Origin: Acidiphilium rubrum
Lineage (GTDB): Bacteria; Pseudomonadota; Alphaproteobacteria; Acetobacterales; Acetobacteraceae
DNA length: 64,000 nucleotides
Assembly: GCF_900156265.1 (NCBI RefSeq)
Contig: NZ_FTNE01000017.1
Location: forward strand, 1-64,000
Reading direction: 5' to 3'
The notes under the pieces were generated by a model. That model was given only the letters and a program-made list of their open reading frames with translations, did not search any database and had not been told where the DNA came from. This document shows, piece by piece, positions 17,105 to 28,343 of the stretch. Within the stretch, counting starts at the first letter, position 1, and every line of letters starts with the position of its first letter. The position numbers and the translations under genes are program-made.

Positions 17105-17105
<1 letters not shown>
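15714..17105 (-). CDS. rmuC: DNA recombination protein RmuC
   Basis: This 463-residue protein has an N-terminal membrane segment (VVALAVLGLLLLIVLVLLVG), a long coiled coil (about 30-210) and the RmuC nuclease-like domain: SRGGWGEAQIRQTMEDTLP, PVYLPIDAKFPTEDYDRLL, KYIRPPRTTDIAILYLPSEG. RmuC limits DNA inversion and rearrangements. Its ATG overlaps the lepA stop (ATGA), so the two are cotranscribed with lepA upstream. Confidence 0.93.
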
Positions 17106-18910
<1,805 letters not shown>

Positions 18911-19073
18911 GCTGCCGTCATAGTCGAAAAACCGTGCCGTGTCAGCGCTCCGGTCGGACTGGGCGGGGGGCTTCAACGGGGCGGCCGTTTATGCGACAGT
19001 TTCGTGGTGCGATTGAAAACCCCGATCGCTCGCGCCACATCGGCGGAAAGGGCCTTTAGCCGGAGACGACCGA

Positions 19074-19850
19074 ATGGATGTTCCGCTGCATTCCGCCGCG
19101 CCGCTAGGTGCCACCGAGCCCCCGGGTGCCACTGAGCCGGACTTGGTGACATTGGGGATTGATGTGGGCGGCAGCCATATCAAGGCGGCGCTGGTGGCAC
19201 CCGATGGCGCGCTGCTGACCAATTATGAGCGCGTGGTGACGCCGCTCGGGCGCAAGCCGGACGTGGTTGTGGATACGATCAGCGCATTGGTCGCACCGCT
19301 CGGGCGGTTCGACCGGGTTTCGGTCGGGTTTCCCGGGGCGACGCGCGAGGGCACGGTGCTGACCGCGCCCAACCTTGGCAACGATTTGTGGCACGGGTTC
19401 AAGCTGGCCGAGCGGCTGGCGGCGCGCCTGACGCGGCCGGTGCGATTGGCCAATGATGCGACGGTGCAGGGGCTGGGGGCGATTGCCGGGCGGGGGCTGG
19501 AATGCACCATTACGCTCGGCACCGGCATGGGATTTGCGCTGTTCACCGACGGCAAGCCGGCGCCGCATCTGGAGATGGGGCAGCACAATGCGCATAAGCG
19601 ATACAGCTATGACCAATATATCGGCCATGCCGCGCTGATCCGCGATGGGGTCAAAAAATGGAACAAACACGTGCTGCGCACCGTCGATGCGCTGCGGGTG
19701 CTGGTCAATTTCGATCTGCTCTATATCGGCGGCGGCAACGTGACCGCGATCAATTTTGCGCTGCCGGCCGATGTGCATCTGGTGTCGAACGAGACCGGCA
19801 TCACCGGCGGTGTGCGCCTGTGGGACGGTGTGTTCCGGCGCCGGGCGTGA
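19074..19850 (+). CDS. ROK-family glucokinase, polyphosphate-glucokinase-like
   Basis: This 258-residue ROK kinase has the phosphate-1 motif GIDVGGSHIKAAL, RLANDATVQGLG, and the phosphate-2 motif TLGTGMGFALF. ECTITLGTGMGFALF..GK..PHLEMG and IGGGN resemble polyphosphate glucokinases more than GlcK/NagK, because the zinc-binding CxCGxxGC motif is absent. It would make glucose 6-phosphate, the entry substrate for the downstream pentose phosphate operon, from which it is separated by 142 bases. Use of polyphosphate rather than ATP is inference. The first ~25 residues are low complexity, and a later start is possible. Confidence 0.82.
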   Translation: MDVPLHSAAPLGATEPPGATEPDLVTLGIDVGGSHIKAALVAPDGALLTNYERVVTPLGRKPDVVVDTISALVAPLGRFDRVSVGFPGATREGTVLTAPNLGNDLWHGFKLAERLAARLTRPVRLANDATVQGLGAIAGRGLECTITLGTGMGFALFTDGKPAPHLEMGQHNAHKRYSYDQYIGHAALIRDGVKKWNKHVLRTVDALRVLVNFDLLYIGGGNVTAINFALPADVHLVSNETGITGGVRLWDGVFRRRA

Positions 19851-19992
19851 TCACGATGCGGTCACAACCGGCCGCATGGGCGTGACTTCCGGCCGATGCC
19901 GCACCACCTGCCGCCACGGATGACCGGCATCGTGATGTCTCGGCCTGCACTGAAACGATCATCATCCACGACCAACTTCAGGAGATTCTGCT

Positions 19993-22821
19993 ATGAACCC
20001 GCTCAAACAACTCGCTGAAACCGGCCAGGCCCCCTGGCTCGATTTCGTTCAGCGCGACCTGATCGAGGGCGGCGAGCTGGCCAGGATGATCGAGCGGGAC
20101 GGGCTGAAGGGGGTGACGTCCAACCCATCGATCTTTGAAAAGGCGATTGCGCATGCGCCGGAATATGGCGCGGCGTTCGAGCGCTTCGTGCAGCATGGCG
20201 ATCATGAGCCGATGGCGATTTACGAGCATCTGGCGATCGGTGACATCAAGGCGGCGGCCGATGTGCTGCTGCCGGTGTATCAGGCGACCAACGGGCGGGA
20301 TGGTTATATCAGCCTCGAGGTTTCACCGTATCTCGCGATGGACACCGAGGCGACGATCATTGAAGCGCGGCGGCTGCACAAGGCGGTCGACAAGCCCAAT
20401 CTGATGGTGAAGGTGCCGGCAACCACCGCCGGGATTCCCGCGATCCGCACGCTGATCGGCGAGGGGATTTCGATCAATGTGACGCTGTTGTTCGCGGTGC
20501 CGATGTATGAGGCGGTGGCGCATGCGTATATCGACGGGCTGGAGCATTTCGCTGCACAGGGTGGCGATGTTTCGAAAATCGCGAGTGTCGCGAGCTTTTT
20601 CGTCAGCCGGATCGATAATGTGATCGACAAGCAGTTGCAGGGCAAGATCGATGCCGGCGGCGATGCGGCGCTGAAGCCGTTGCTGGGTAAGGCGGCGATC
20701 GCGAATGCGAAAGTTGCTTATGCTGCCTATAAGAAGTTGTTTTCAGGTACGAAATGGCAAGCACTGGAAGCGAAAGGCGCGCATAGCCAGCGCCTGCTCT
20801 GGGCTTCCACCAGCGTGAAGAATCCGGCCTATCCGGATACGCTCTATGTCGAGACATTGATCGGCCGTGATACGGTGAACACCATGCCGCCGGCGACGAT
20901 GGATGCGTTCCGCGACCATGGCAAGGCGATGCCGGATGCGGTGGAGCAGGACCTTGACGGCGCGCTGGCTATTCTGAAATCGCTCGAACAGCACGGTATT
21001 TCGCTTGAGACCGTCACGGATGATCTGGTGATCGATGGGGTGCGCCAGTTCGCGACCGCGTTCGACCAACTGCTCGGCGCGGTGGCGGTCAAGCGTTCGG
21101 CGCTGGTGCCGGTGAACGAAGCCACGATCGAGGCGGATGGCGCGTTGAAGGCGGCGGTTGCCGAGGCCAGCAAGCACTGGCTGGCGGAAGGCACGATCCG
21201 CAAGCTGTGGGCCGGCGACAAGCAGGTGTGGACCGGCGCGGATGAAGACAAATGGCTCGGCTGGCTCGATATTGTTGGCCAGGAGCATGCGCATGTCGGC
21301 ACGCTCGCGCGCTTCGCGGACTCGATCAAGGCGCAGGGTTTCAGCCATATCGCGCTGCTCGGCATGGGGGGCTCGAGCCTCGGGCCGGAAGTGCTGGCGC
21401 GGAGCTTTGGCCACAAGGCGGGATGGCCGCAGTTTCATATGCTGGATTCGACCGATCCGGCGCAGATCCGCACGCTGGAAGCCGCGCTGGATTTGAAGAA
21501 GACGATGTTCATCGTGTCGTCGAAATCGGGCTCGACGCTGGAGCCCAACATATTCCTCGCTTATTTCAAATCGCGCATGATCGAGACGGTTGGTGCGGCC
21601 GATTGGGCGAAGCATTTCACCGCGGTGACCGACCCGGGGTCGGCGATGGAGCGTGTGGCCCAGCATGATCGTTTCGCGCATGTGTTCCACGGCGTGAAAT
21701 CGATCGGCGGGCGGTATTCCGTGCTGTCGAAATTCGGCCTGGTGCCGGCGGCGGCCATGGGCATCGATGTCGAAACATTCCTGACGCATACGGCGCATAT
21801 GGTGAAATCGTGCAGCGCGAGCGTGCCGGTTGATCAGAATCCGGGGGCGCAACTGGGCTTGCTGCTCGGCGTTGCGGCGAAGCAGTTCAAGCGCGACAAG
21901 GTGACGATCATCGCCTCGCCCGGTATTGCCGATCTGGGGGCGTGGCTCGAACAATTGATCGCCGAATCGACCGGCAAACTGGGGCATGGGTTGATCCCGG
22001 TGGATGGCGAACCGCTTGAGGATGTCAGCGTCTATGGCAAGGACCGGGTGTTCGCCTATCTTTGCCTCGCCGGTGACGAGCACAAGGGACAGGCGGCGCA
22101 TGTGGCCGCACTCGCGCGGGCGGGGCATCCTGTCGTACGGATCATGGTGCGTGATGTGATGAGCATCGGGCAGGAGTTTTTCCGTTGGGAAATGGCAACG
22201 GCGATCGCCGGTGCGGTGATCGGGATCAATCCGTTCGACCAGCCCGATGTCGAGGCGAGCAAGATCAAGACACGCGCCTTGACCGATGCCTATGAGCAGG
22301 GCGGGTCGGCCCCGCAGGGTGAGCCGGTGTTTCGCGAGAACGGCATTGCGGTGTTTGCCGATGCGGCAAACGCAGCGGCGTTGGGCCGGCATAATTCGCT
22401 GTCGGCTTATTTGAAGCAGCATTTCGGGCGCGCCGAGGCGGGCGATTACATTGCGATTCTTGCCTATATCGAACGCGACAAGGCGCATCTTGCGGCGCTG
22501 GAGGGCGTGCGCAAGCGGTTGATGACCCACCGCAAGGTTGCGACCTGCCTCTGCTTCGGGCCCCGGTTCCTGCATTCCACAGGCCAGGCCTACAAGGGTG
22601 GGCCGAACAGCGGCGTGTTTCTGCAGATTACGACGGACGATGCGCATGATCTGCCGGTGCCCGACCATAAATACAGTTTCAGCCAGGTGAAGGCCGCGCA
22701 GGCCGAGGGTGATCTGAGCGTGCTGGTCGAGCGCGAACGGCGGGTGATCCGCGTTCATTTGAAGGATGTCGCGAGCGGGCTGAAGGATCTTGCCCACGCG
22801 ATGGAGCACTCGTTTCACTGA
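19993..22821 (+). CDS. tal-pgi: Bifunctional transaldolase / glucose-6-phosphate isomerase
   Basis: A 942-residue fusion. Residues 1-~365 are transaldolase (ARMIERDGLKGVTSNPSIFE, KPNLMVKVPAT with the Schiff-base Lys, ATMDAFRDHGK). Residues ~370-942 are phosphoglucose isomerase (GMGGSSLGPEVL, VSSKSGSTLEPN, TDPGSAMERVA). It links the non-oxidative pentose phosphate branch to fructose 6-phosphate/glucose 6-phosphate. Such fusions are known in Acetobacteraceae and some other bacteria. ATG 19993 has AGGAG nine bases upstream. It is the first gene of the operon. Confidence 0.96.
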   Translation: MNPLKQLAETGQAPWLDFVQRDLIEGGELARMIERDGLKGVTSNPSIFEKAIAHAPEYGAAFERFVQHGDHEPMAIYEHLAIGDIKAAADVLLPVYQATNGRDGYISLEVSPYLAMDTEATIIEARRLHKAVDKPNLMVKVPATTAGIPAIRTLIGEGISINVTLLFAVPMYEAVAHAYIDGLEHFAAQGGDVSKIASVASFFVSRIDNVIDKQLQGKIDAGGDAALKPLLGKAAIANAKVAYAAYKKLFSGTKWQALEAKGAHSQRLLWASTSVKNPAYPDTLYVETLIGRDTVNTMPPATMDAFRDHGKAMPDAVEQDLDGALAILKSLEQHGISLETVTDDLVIDGVRQFATAFDQLLGAVAVKRSALVPVNEATIEADGALKAAVAEASKHWLAEGTIRKLWAGDKQVWTGADEDKWLGWLDIVGQEHAHVGTLARFADSIKAQGFSHIALLGMGGSSLGPEVLARSFGHKAGWPQFHMLDSTDPAQIRTLEAALDLKKTMFIVSSKSGSTLEPNIFLAYFKSRMIETVGAADWAKHFTAVTDPGSAMERVAQHDRFAHVFHGVKSIGGRYSVLSKFGLVPAAAMGIDVETFLTHTAHMVKSCSASVPVDQNPGAQLGLLLGVAAKQFKRDKVTIIASPGIADLGAWLEQLIAESTGKLGHGLIPVDGEPLEDVSVYGKDRVFAYLCLAGDEHKGQAAHVAALARAGHPVVRIMVRDVMSIGQEFFRWEMATAIAGAVIGINPFDQPDVEASKIKTRALTDAYEQGGSAPQGEPVFRENGIAVFADAANAAALGRHNSLSAYLKQHFGRAEAGDYIAILAYIERDKAHLAALEGVRKRLMTHRKVATCLCFGPRFLHSTGQAYKGGPNSGVFLQITTDDAHDLPVPDHKYSFSQVKAAQAEGDLSVLVERERRVIRVHLKDVASGLKDLAHAMEHSFH

Positions 22822-22857
22822 GACGACCGAACGGACCTCAACAAGGAAAGCCGGCAC

Positions 22858-23856
22858 ATGAAAATCGGAATTATCGGCCTTGGCCGCATGGGTGCTAACA
22901 TTACGCGCCGCTTGATGCGTGATAAGCACGAATGCGTCGTGTTCGACAAATCGACCGACGCGGTCAAGGGACTTGAGAAGGATGGCGCGACCGGTGCGGC
23001 TGATCTGGCATCGATGGTCAAGGCGCTCGATGCGCCGCGGGCGATCTGGGTGATGCTGCCATCCGGCAAGATTACCGAGGATACGATCGAGGCGCTGGCC
23101 GGGGCGATGTCGGTGGGTGACATCATCATCGATGGCGGCAACAGTTTCTATAAGGACGACATCCGCCGCGCCGCCAGCCTGAAGGAGAAGGGGCTGCACT
23201 ATGTCGATGTCGGCACCTCGGGCGGGATCTGGGGCATCGATCGCGGGTATTGCATGATGATCGGCGGCGAGACCGAGATCGTCGATCATCTGGACCCGAT
23301 CTTCAAGACGCTGGCACCCGGCATCGGCACGATCGACAAGACGCCGGATCGGAAGGGGCATGATCCGCGGGCGGAGCAGGGCTATATTCATGCCGGCCCG
23401 GTCGGCGCCGGGCATTTCGTGAAAATGGTGCATAATGGCATCGAATATGGGCTGATGCAGGCCTATGCGGAGGGGTTCGATATTCTGCGCAACAAGGCCT
23501 CGACCGATCTGCCGGAGGCGCAGCGGTTCGACCTCAACCTCGCCGATATTTCCGAAGTGTGGCGGCGCGGCAGCGTGATATCATCGTGGCTGCTCGATCT
23601 GACCGCTTCCGCATTGGCCAAGGATGAGAAGCTTGCTGCCTATACCGGATATGTCGAGGATTCCGGTGAAGGGCGCTGGACGATTGAGGCGGCGATCGAG
23701 GAAGCGGTGCCGGCGGAGGTGCTGACCGCATCGCTGTTCGCGCGATTCCGGTCCCGCCAGGAACACACGTTCGGCGAGAAAATGCTCTCAGCGATGCGCC
23801 AGGGCTTCGGCGGTCATCTGGAGCAGGGGCATACGCCGGTTGCGAAAGGCGATTGA
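22858..23856 (+). CDS. gnd: 6-phosphogluconate dehydrogenase, decarboxylating (short NAD-type)
   Basis: This 332-residue enzyme has an N-terminal Rossmann fold ([19 protein letters not shown]), the substrate loop [10 protein letters not shown], a GTSGG motif and the catalytic region [20 protein letters not shown]. The length matches the short GndA/YqeC-like form rather than the ~470-residue one; the short form is often NAD-preferring. It converts 6-phosphogluconate to ribulose 5-phosphate and CO2. AAGGAAA precedes ATG 22858. Its TGA lies next to the zwf start. Confidence 0.95.
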   Translation: MKIGIIGLGRMGANITRRLMRDKHECVVFDKSTDAVKGLEKDGATGAADLASMVKALDAPRAIWVMLPSGKITEDTIEALAGAMSVGDIIIDGGNSFYKDDIRRAASLKEKGLHYVDVGTSGGIWGIDRGYCMMIGGETEIVDHLDPIFKTLAPGIGTIDKTPDRKGHDPRAEQGYIHAGPVGAGHFVKMVHNGIEYGLMQAYAEGFDILRNKASTDLPEAQRFDLNLADISEVWRRGSVISSWLLDLTASALAKDEKLAAYTGYVEDSGEGRWTIEAAIEEAVPAEVLTASLFARFRSRQEHTFGEKMLSAMRQGFGGHLEQGHTPVAKGD

Positions 23857-23858
23857 TC

Positions 23859-25463
23859 ATGGGCGATCTGATGAACCATCCGCATGGTGAAACCGCGACG
23901 CCGGCGCAGCCTGCTTCGGCCAAGCCGCCTGGACCGTGCAGCATCGTTATTTTCGGGGCCGGCGGTGATCTGACCAAGCGGCTGTTGATGCCGGCGTTGT
24001 ATAATCTGGCGAATACCGGATTGACCCCCGAGAAATTCGTGCTGATCGGTGCGGATATTGCCAAGCGCAGCACCGATGACTGGAAAGCCTCGTTGCACAA
24101 GACGCTGGAGAGCTTCATCGGCGATCCGAATGCGGAAGATCAGATCAAGGCGATCGACGAAGCGAACTGGTCGAAACTGGCCGCGCATATGTCGTATGTG
24201 CAGGGTGATTTCACCGATGCCGGTTTCTACCAATCGTTGAAGACCGAGCTGGAATCGCTGGAATCGCAGCATGGCACCGGCGGCAACCGGCTGTTTTATC
24301 TGGCGGTCGCGGATCGGTTTTTTGGCACGATCGTGGAACATCTAGGTGCGGCCGGGCTGGTTGAGCACAAGGGCGACGAGGGTGCGCCCTGGCGGCGGGT
24401 GGTGATCGAAAAGCCGTTCGGCCACAGCCTTGATTCGGCCAAAGCACTGAACGCGCAGGTGCTTGCGGTACTGAAGGAGGAACAAGTTTATCGGATCGAT
24501 CATTTCCTCGGCAAGGAAACGGTGCAGAACATCATGGCGTTGCGATTTGGCAATGGTATGTTCGAGCCGATCTGGAATCGCGATCGGATCGATCATGTGC
24601 AGATCACGGTTGCCGAGACCGTCGGGGTCGAGGGGCGGGGAAAATTTTATGAGCAGACCGGCGCGCTGCGCGACATGGTGCCCAACCATGTGTTTCAGCT
24701 GCTCGCCATGGTGACGATGGAGCCGCCGGTGGGCTTCAAGCCCGAAGCGATCCGCGCCAAGAAATACGATCTGTTCGCCTCGATCGAGACATTGGCGGAT
24801 GACGATGCGGTGCGCGGCCAGTACGGCGCCGGCACTGTCGCCGGCAAGCCAGTAATTGCGTATCGGGATGAGCCGGATGTCGCGAAGGAGTCCGCGGTCG
24901 AGACTTATGTTGGGATGCGCTTGAAGATCAACAATTGGCGCTGGGCCGGCGTGCCGTTTTATATCCGCACCGGCAAGCACATGACGTGCCGGATGACCGA
25001 GATTGCGATCCAGTTCAAGAAGGCGCCGCTGGCGGCGTTTCAGGACACCTCGCTCGAAACCCTGCCGCCGAACTGGCTGGTGCTGCGCATTCAGCCCGAT
25101 GAAGGGATTGCCCTGCAATTCGAGGTCAAGCGGCCCGGGCAGAGCATGCGCCTGGCACCGGCGAATATGGAGTTCCGCTATAGTGACTGGTTCAAGCCGG
25201 AGCCGAACGTCGGCTACGAGACGCTGCTGTATGATTGCATGATCGGGGATCAGACGCTGTTTCAGCGGGCCGACATGGTCGAGGAAACCTGGCGGGTGGT
25301 GCAGGGGGTGATCGACCATTGGGGTTCGACCACACCTGCCGATTTCCCGAATTACGAGAGTGGCGGTGCGGGTCCGGCGGCATCGGATGCGCTGCTGTCG
25401 CATGATGACAGGACGCGCCACTGGCGCCCGGTCAGCGTGCCGGCGAAGGATGATCGCGCATGA
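23859..25463 (+). CDS. zwf: Glucose-6-phosphate 1-dehydrogenase
   Basis: This ~534-residue enzyme oxidises glucose 6-phosphate to 6-phosphogluconolactone. Motifs: nucleotide loop IFGAGGDLTKRLLMPALYN, active-site RIDHFLGKETVQNI, and NHVFQLLAMVTMEPP. About 25 extra residues precede the family start. ATG 23859 lies two bases after the gnd stop; TTG 23853 and ATG 23871 are alternatives. Its TGA overlaps the next ATG. Confidence 0.95.
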   Translation: MGDLMNHPHGETATPAQPASAKPPGPCSIVIFGAGGDLTKRLLMPALYNLANTGLTPEKFVLIGADIAKRSTDDWKASLHKTLESFIGDPNAEDQIKAIDEANWSKLAAHMSYVQGDFTDAGFYQSLKTELESLESQHGTGGNRLFYLAVADRFFGTIVEHLGAAGLVEHKGDEGAPWRRVVIEKPFGHSLDSAKALNAQVLAVLKEEQVYRIDHFLGKETVQNIMALRFGNGMFEPIWNRDRIDHVQITVAETVGVEGRGKFYEQTGALRDMVPNHVFQLLAMVTMEPPVGFKPEAIRAKKYDLFASIETLADDDAVRGQYGAGTVAGKPVIAYRDEPDVAKESAVETYVGMRLKINNWRWAGVPFYIRTGKHMTCRMTEIAIQFKKAPLAAFQDTSLETLPPNWLVLRIQPDEGIALQFEVKRPGQSMRLAPANMEFRYSDWFKPEPNVGYETLLYDCMIGDQTLFQRADMVEETWRVVQGVIDHWGSTTPADFPNYESGGAGPAASDALLSHDDRTRHWRPVSVPAKDDRA

Positions 25464-26281
25464 GCGGCCGGATCGATCTGGTACTGGCCGATGTGGATGG
25501 CACGCTGGTCACCAATGAGAAGCGCCTGACCGAGCGGGCGCAGCGCGCGGTCGCGGATTTGCGGCGCGCCGGCATCAAATTCGCGATCACCAGCGGTCGT
25601 CCGCCGCGCGGCATGGCGATGGTGAGCACGCCGCTCGCGATCGATACGCCGATTGCCGGGTTCAATGGTGGCGTGCTGCTCGCACCGGATATGACGACCG
25701 TGCTGAACGCCTATGATCTGCCGGAAGACGTGATCGGCAAGGCGGTTGCGCTGCTTGGTGAACATGGGCTCGACGTCTGGATTTATACCAAGACGCGCTG
25801 GTTGATCCGGGATGCCGCGGCGCCGCATGTGGCGCGCGAGACCAGCACGGTGCAGTTCGATGCCGAGGTGGTGGATGATTTTTCGGCCGAAGATTTGAAG
25901 ACTGTCGTCAAGATCGTTGGCGTCACCGATGACAAGGCGAAGATGCAGGCTGCCCTGGCCGCCGCGACGGAAGAATTCGGCGACCACGTGACGGCTGCCT
26001 GCTCGCAGCCCTATTACCTCGACATCACCAACGCGAAGGCTAACAAGGGTGCGGTGGTCGACAAACTTTCCGAATTGCTGAACATCCCCCGCGAGCGGAT
26101 AGCGACGATTGGTGACATGCCGAACGACGTGACGATGTTTCGGCGCAGCGGCGTTGCGATCGCGATGGGTAATGCCGATGACGAGGTGAAATCACACGCA
26201 AAATTCACCACCGACAGCAATGAGGACGAGGGGTTTGCCAAGGCGATCGAGCGCTTCGTTCTCGATGGGCTCGGCGCATGA
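25460..26281 (+). CDS. HAD superfamily (Cof/IIB-type) sugar-phosphate phosphatase
   Basis: This 273-residue phosphatase has motif I DVDGTLVTNEKRL (nucleophile Asp), motif II TSGRPPRG, a large IIB cap domain and motif IV GDMPNDVTMF. The family dephosphorylates small sugar phosphates. Its place between zwf and pgl, with four-base overlaps on both sides, suggests a role in the same pathway, for example releasing gluconate or glucose or clearing a damaged intermediate. Specificity cannot be read from sequence. Confidence 0.9.
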   Translation: MSGRIDLVLADVDGTLVTNEKRLTERAQRAVADLRRAGIKFAITSGRPPRGMAMVSTPLAIDTPIAGFNGGVLLAPDMTTVLNAYDLPEDVIGKAVALLGEHGLDVWIYTKTRWLIRDAAAPHVARETSTVQFDAEVVDDFSAEDLKTVVKIVGVTDDKAKMQAALAAATEEFGDHVTAACSQPYYLDITNAKANKGAVVDKLSELLNIPRERIATIGDMPNDVTMFRRSGVAIAMGNADDEVKSHAKFTTDSNEDEGFAKAIERFVLDGLGA

Positions 26282-27018
26282 AACCGGCGTTCGGTGAGCT
26301 GCTGGTAGTGCCCGATGCCGAGGCTTTCGCGGAGGCCGGGGCTAGATTGTTGGCCGATGCGGCAGCGACGGCGGGTGCGCGGTGCGTGATCGGGCTGGCG
26401 GGGGGCTCGACCCCGAAATCGATCTATCAGCGTCTGGCGTCGTCGCCCTATCATCATCAGGTCCGCTGGAATGCGCTTGATTTCGTGCTCGGTGATGAGC
26501 GGTTTGTCGCGCCGGACGACCCTGACAGCAATATGCGGATGATCGATCGGGCGTTGTTCGATCATGTCGAGCATGATCCGGCGCGGGTTCACGCGGTGCC
26601 CTATGGGGGGCTGACGGTGGAGCAGGCGGCGGACCGTTATGAACAGGCGCTGCAGGCTTTGTATGGTGCCAAAACGCTCAGCCCGGAGCGGCCGTTTTTC
26701 GATCTCTGTTTTCTCGGCATGGGCGATGACGGACACACGGCATCGTTGTTGCCGGGGCAGCAGCGGTTGCTGGAGGAGCGCACACGCTGGGTGCTGCCGG
26801 TGACCGAGGGACGCCCCGAGGCGCGGGTGACGCTGACCTATCCGGTGTTGGACAGCGCAAGGCTGGTTGTCTTTGTTGTTGCTGGCAGCGGCAAGCGATC
26901 GATGCTGGATGGTATTTTGAGCGGTGCGGAGACATCGGTGCCGGCCGCGCGCATCAGGCCATCGGGGCGGGTGCTGTGGCTGGTCGATCGGGATGCGGCG
27001 GGACGATGGGCGCAGTGA
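26278..27018 (+). CDS. pgl: 6-phosphogluconolactonase
   Basis: This 246-residue protein has the NagB/DevB fold: GLAGGSTPKSIYQRLA, FVLGDERFVAPDDPDSN, FDLCFLGMGDDGHTASLLPG. It hydrolyses 6-phosphogluconolactone between Zwf and Gnd. ATGA overlap with the HAD gene upstream; its 3' end overlaps the likely start of rpiA-gntK by 13 bases. Confidence 0.95.
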   Translation: MKPAFGELLVVPDAEAFAEAGARLLADAAATAGARCVIGLAGGSTPKSIYQRLASSPYHHQVRWNALDFVLGDERFVAPDDPDSNMRMIDRALFDHVEHDPARVHAVPYGGLTVEQAADRYEQALQALYGAKTLSPERPFFDLCFLGMGDDGHTASLLPGQQRLLEERTRWVLPVTEGRPEARVTLTYPVLDSARLVVFVVAGSGKRSMLDGILSGAETSVPAARIRPSGRVLWLVDRDAAGRWAQ

Positions 27019-28295
27019 CCGGCGCGACGATGATCGCCACACCCGATCAGCAGAAGCGCGCCGCCGCGCGTGAGGCGGCGCTGCTGGTCGAGACGGGGAT
27101 GTATCTGGGGCTCGGCACGGGTTCGACCGTCGAGTATTTTCTTGATGCGTTATCGGAACGGATAAAGGCTGAGAGTTTGTCGATCACTTGTGTTGCGACC
27201 TCGCTCGTGACCGAGCGCCGCGCGGCTGAACTCGGCATCGGGGTTGTGCCGCTGAGCGGCATGCTCGATCTTGCGATCGATGGCGCGGACGAGGTTGAGT
27301 TCGGTACGCTGCATCTGATCAAGGGATTGGGCGGGGCGCTGCTGCGCGAAAAGCAGATTGCCGAATCCGCCCGCCAGTTCGTGGTGATTGCCGATGAGAG
27401 CAAGCTGGTGCGCCGGCTTGGCGAGCGCACGCCGCTGCCGGTCGAGATCGTGGATTTCGCGGTCGAGCGGACCATCGCGCGGATCGGCGATATCGGCTTG
27501 CCGGGTGTGCTCCGCATGAGCGATGCGGCGACGCCGTATCGGACCGACAATGGTAATCGGATCGTTGACTGTACCATGGCGGTGGCGATGACGCCGCCGG
27601 TGTTGGAGGCGACGCTGAAGACCATTGCCGGCGTGGTCGAGACCGGCCTCTTCACCCATGGCTGTGCCGCGGCGATCATCGGCATGACGGATGGCAGCAC
27701 GCGGCGTTTCGATGGTGACCCCTGGGCACGGGCTGGTGTGGCATCGCATGTGGCAACGCTGCGCAGCATGGGTCTCCCGCTGCCGCATCCCAAGCCGGTG
27801 ATCGCGGTGATGGGGGTTTCGGCTTCGGGAAAATCGACCATCGGCGCTCTGCTGGCGGCGTGCCTGGGGGTTGCGTTCATCGATGGCGATGACCTGCACC
27901 CGCAGAGCAATCGCGCAAAAATGCAGGCGGGGCATCCGCTGAACGACAATGATCGCCTGCCGTGGCTACACCGTATTGCCGGCGCGCTGCGTGGATGGCG
28001 TGATGCCGGTTGCGGCGGTGTGATCGTGAGTTCGTTGCTCACGCGTCATTATCGAGATCTGGTCCGCTCCGGCTGTGCGGGCCTGATTTTGGTGAATTTG
28101 ACCGGCAGGCGCGATCTGCTGGCGAAGCGCGCGGCGGGGCGGCACGGCCATTTCATGCCGCCTGATCTGCTCGACAGCCAGTTTGCGACATTGGAACCAC
28201 CCGGTGCCGATGAAACCGTGATGAATATCGACGTTGACGCATCGCCGATCGCGATTGTCACCTCGATCATGCAACGTCTTGCCGAGGGCGTCTGA
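27006..28295 (+). CDS. rpiA-gntK: Ribose-5-phosphate isomerase A - gluconokinase fusion
   Basis: A ~429-residue two-domain protein. The first ~235 residues are RpiA (GLGTGSTVEYFLDAL, DGADEVEF, KGLGGALLREK). The remainder is a P-loop gluconate kinase (AVMGVSASGKSTIGALLAA, FIDGDDLHPQSNRAKM, GHPLNDNDRLPWL, VSSLLTRHYRDLVR). It would supply ribose 5-phosphate and phosphorylate gluconate into the same pathway, fitting organisms that make gluconate by periplasmic glucose oxidation. There is no stop or frameshift between domains, so the fusion is real. Start uncertain: ATG 27006 or ATG 27030. Confidence 0.93.
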   Translation: MGAVTGATMIATPDQQKRAAAREAALLVETGMYLGLGTGSTVEYFLDALSERIKAESLSITCVATSLVTERRAAELGIGVVPLSGMLDLAIDGADEVEFGTLHLIKGLGGALLREKQIAESARQFVVIADESKLVRRLGERTPLPVEIVDFAVERTIARIGDIGLPGVLRMSDAATPYRTDNGNRIVDCTMAVAMTPPVLEATLKTIAGVVETGLFTHGCAAAIIGMTDGSTRRFDGDPWARAGVASHVATLRSMGLPLPHPKPVIAVMGVSASGKSTIGALLAACLGVAFIDGDDLHPQSNRAKMQAGHPLNDNDRLPWLHRIAGALRGWRDAGCGGVIVSSLLTRHYRDLVRSGCAGLILVNLTGRRDLLAKRAAGRHGHFMPPDLLDSQFATLEPPGADETVMNIDVDASPIAIVTSIMQRLAEGV

Positions 28296-28343
28296 GCGCG
28301 CCGATTGGCGGCACGCAATCACCAGAGATGAAGGAGGGTCCGC

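Noticed and set aside
20743-23433. 896-codon open frame antisense to tal-pgi and gnd
   Set aside because: Arg/His-rich shadow typical of GC-rich DNA; both sense genes have full family motifs and the antisense protein has none.
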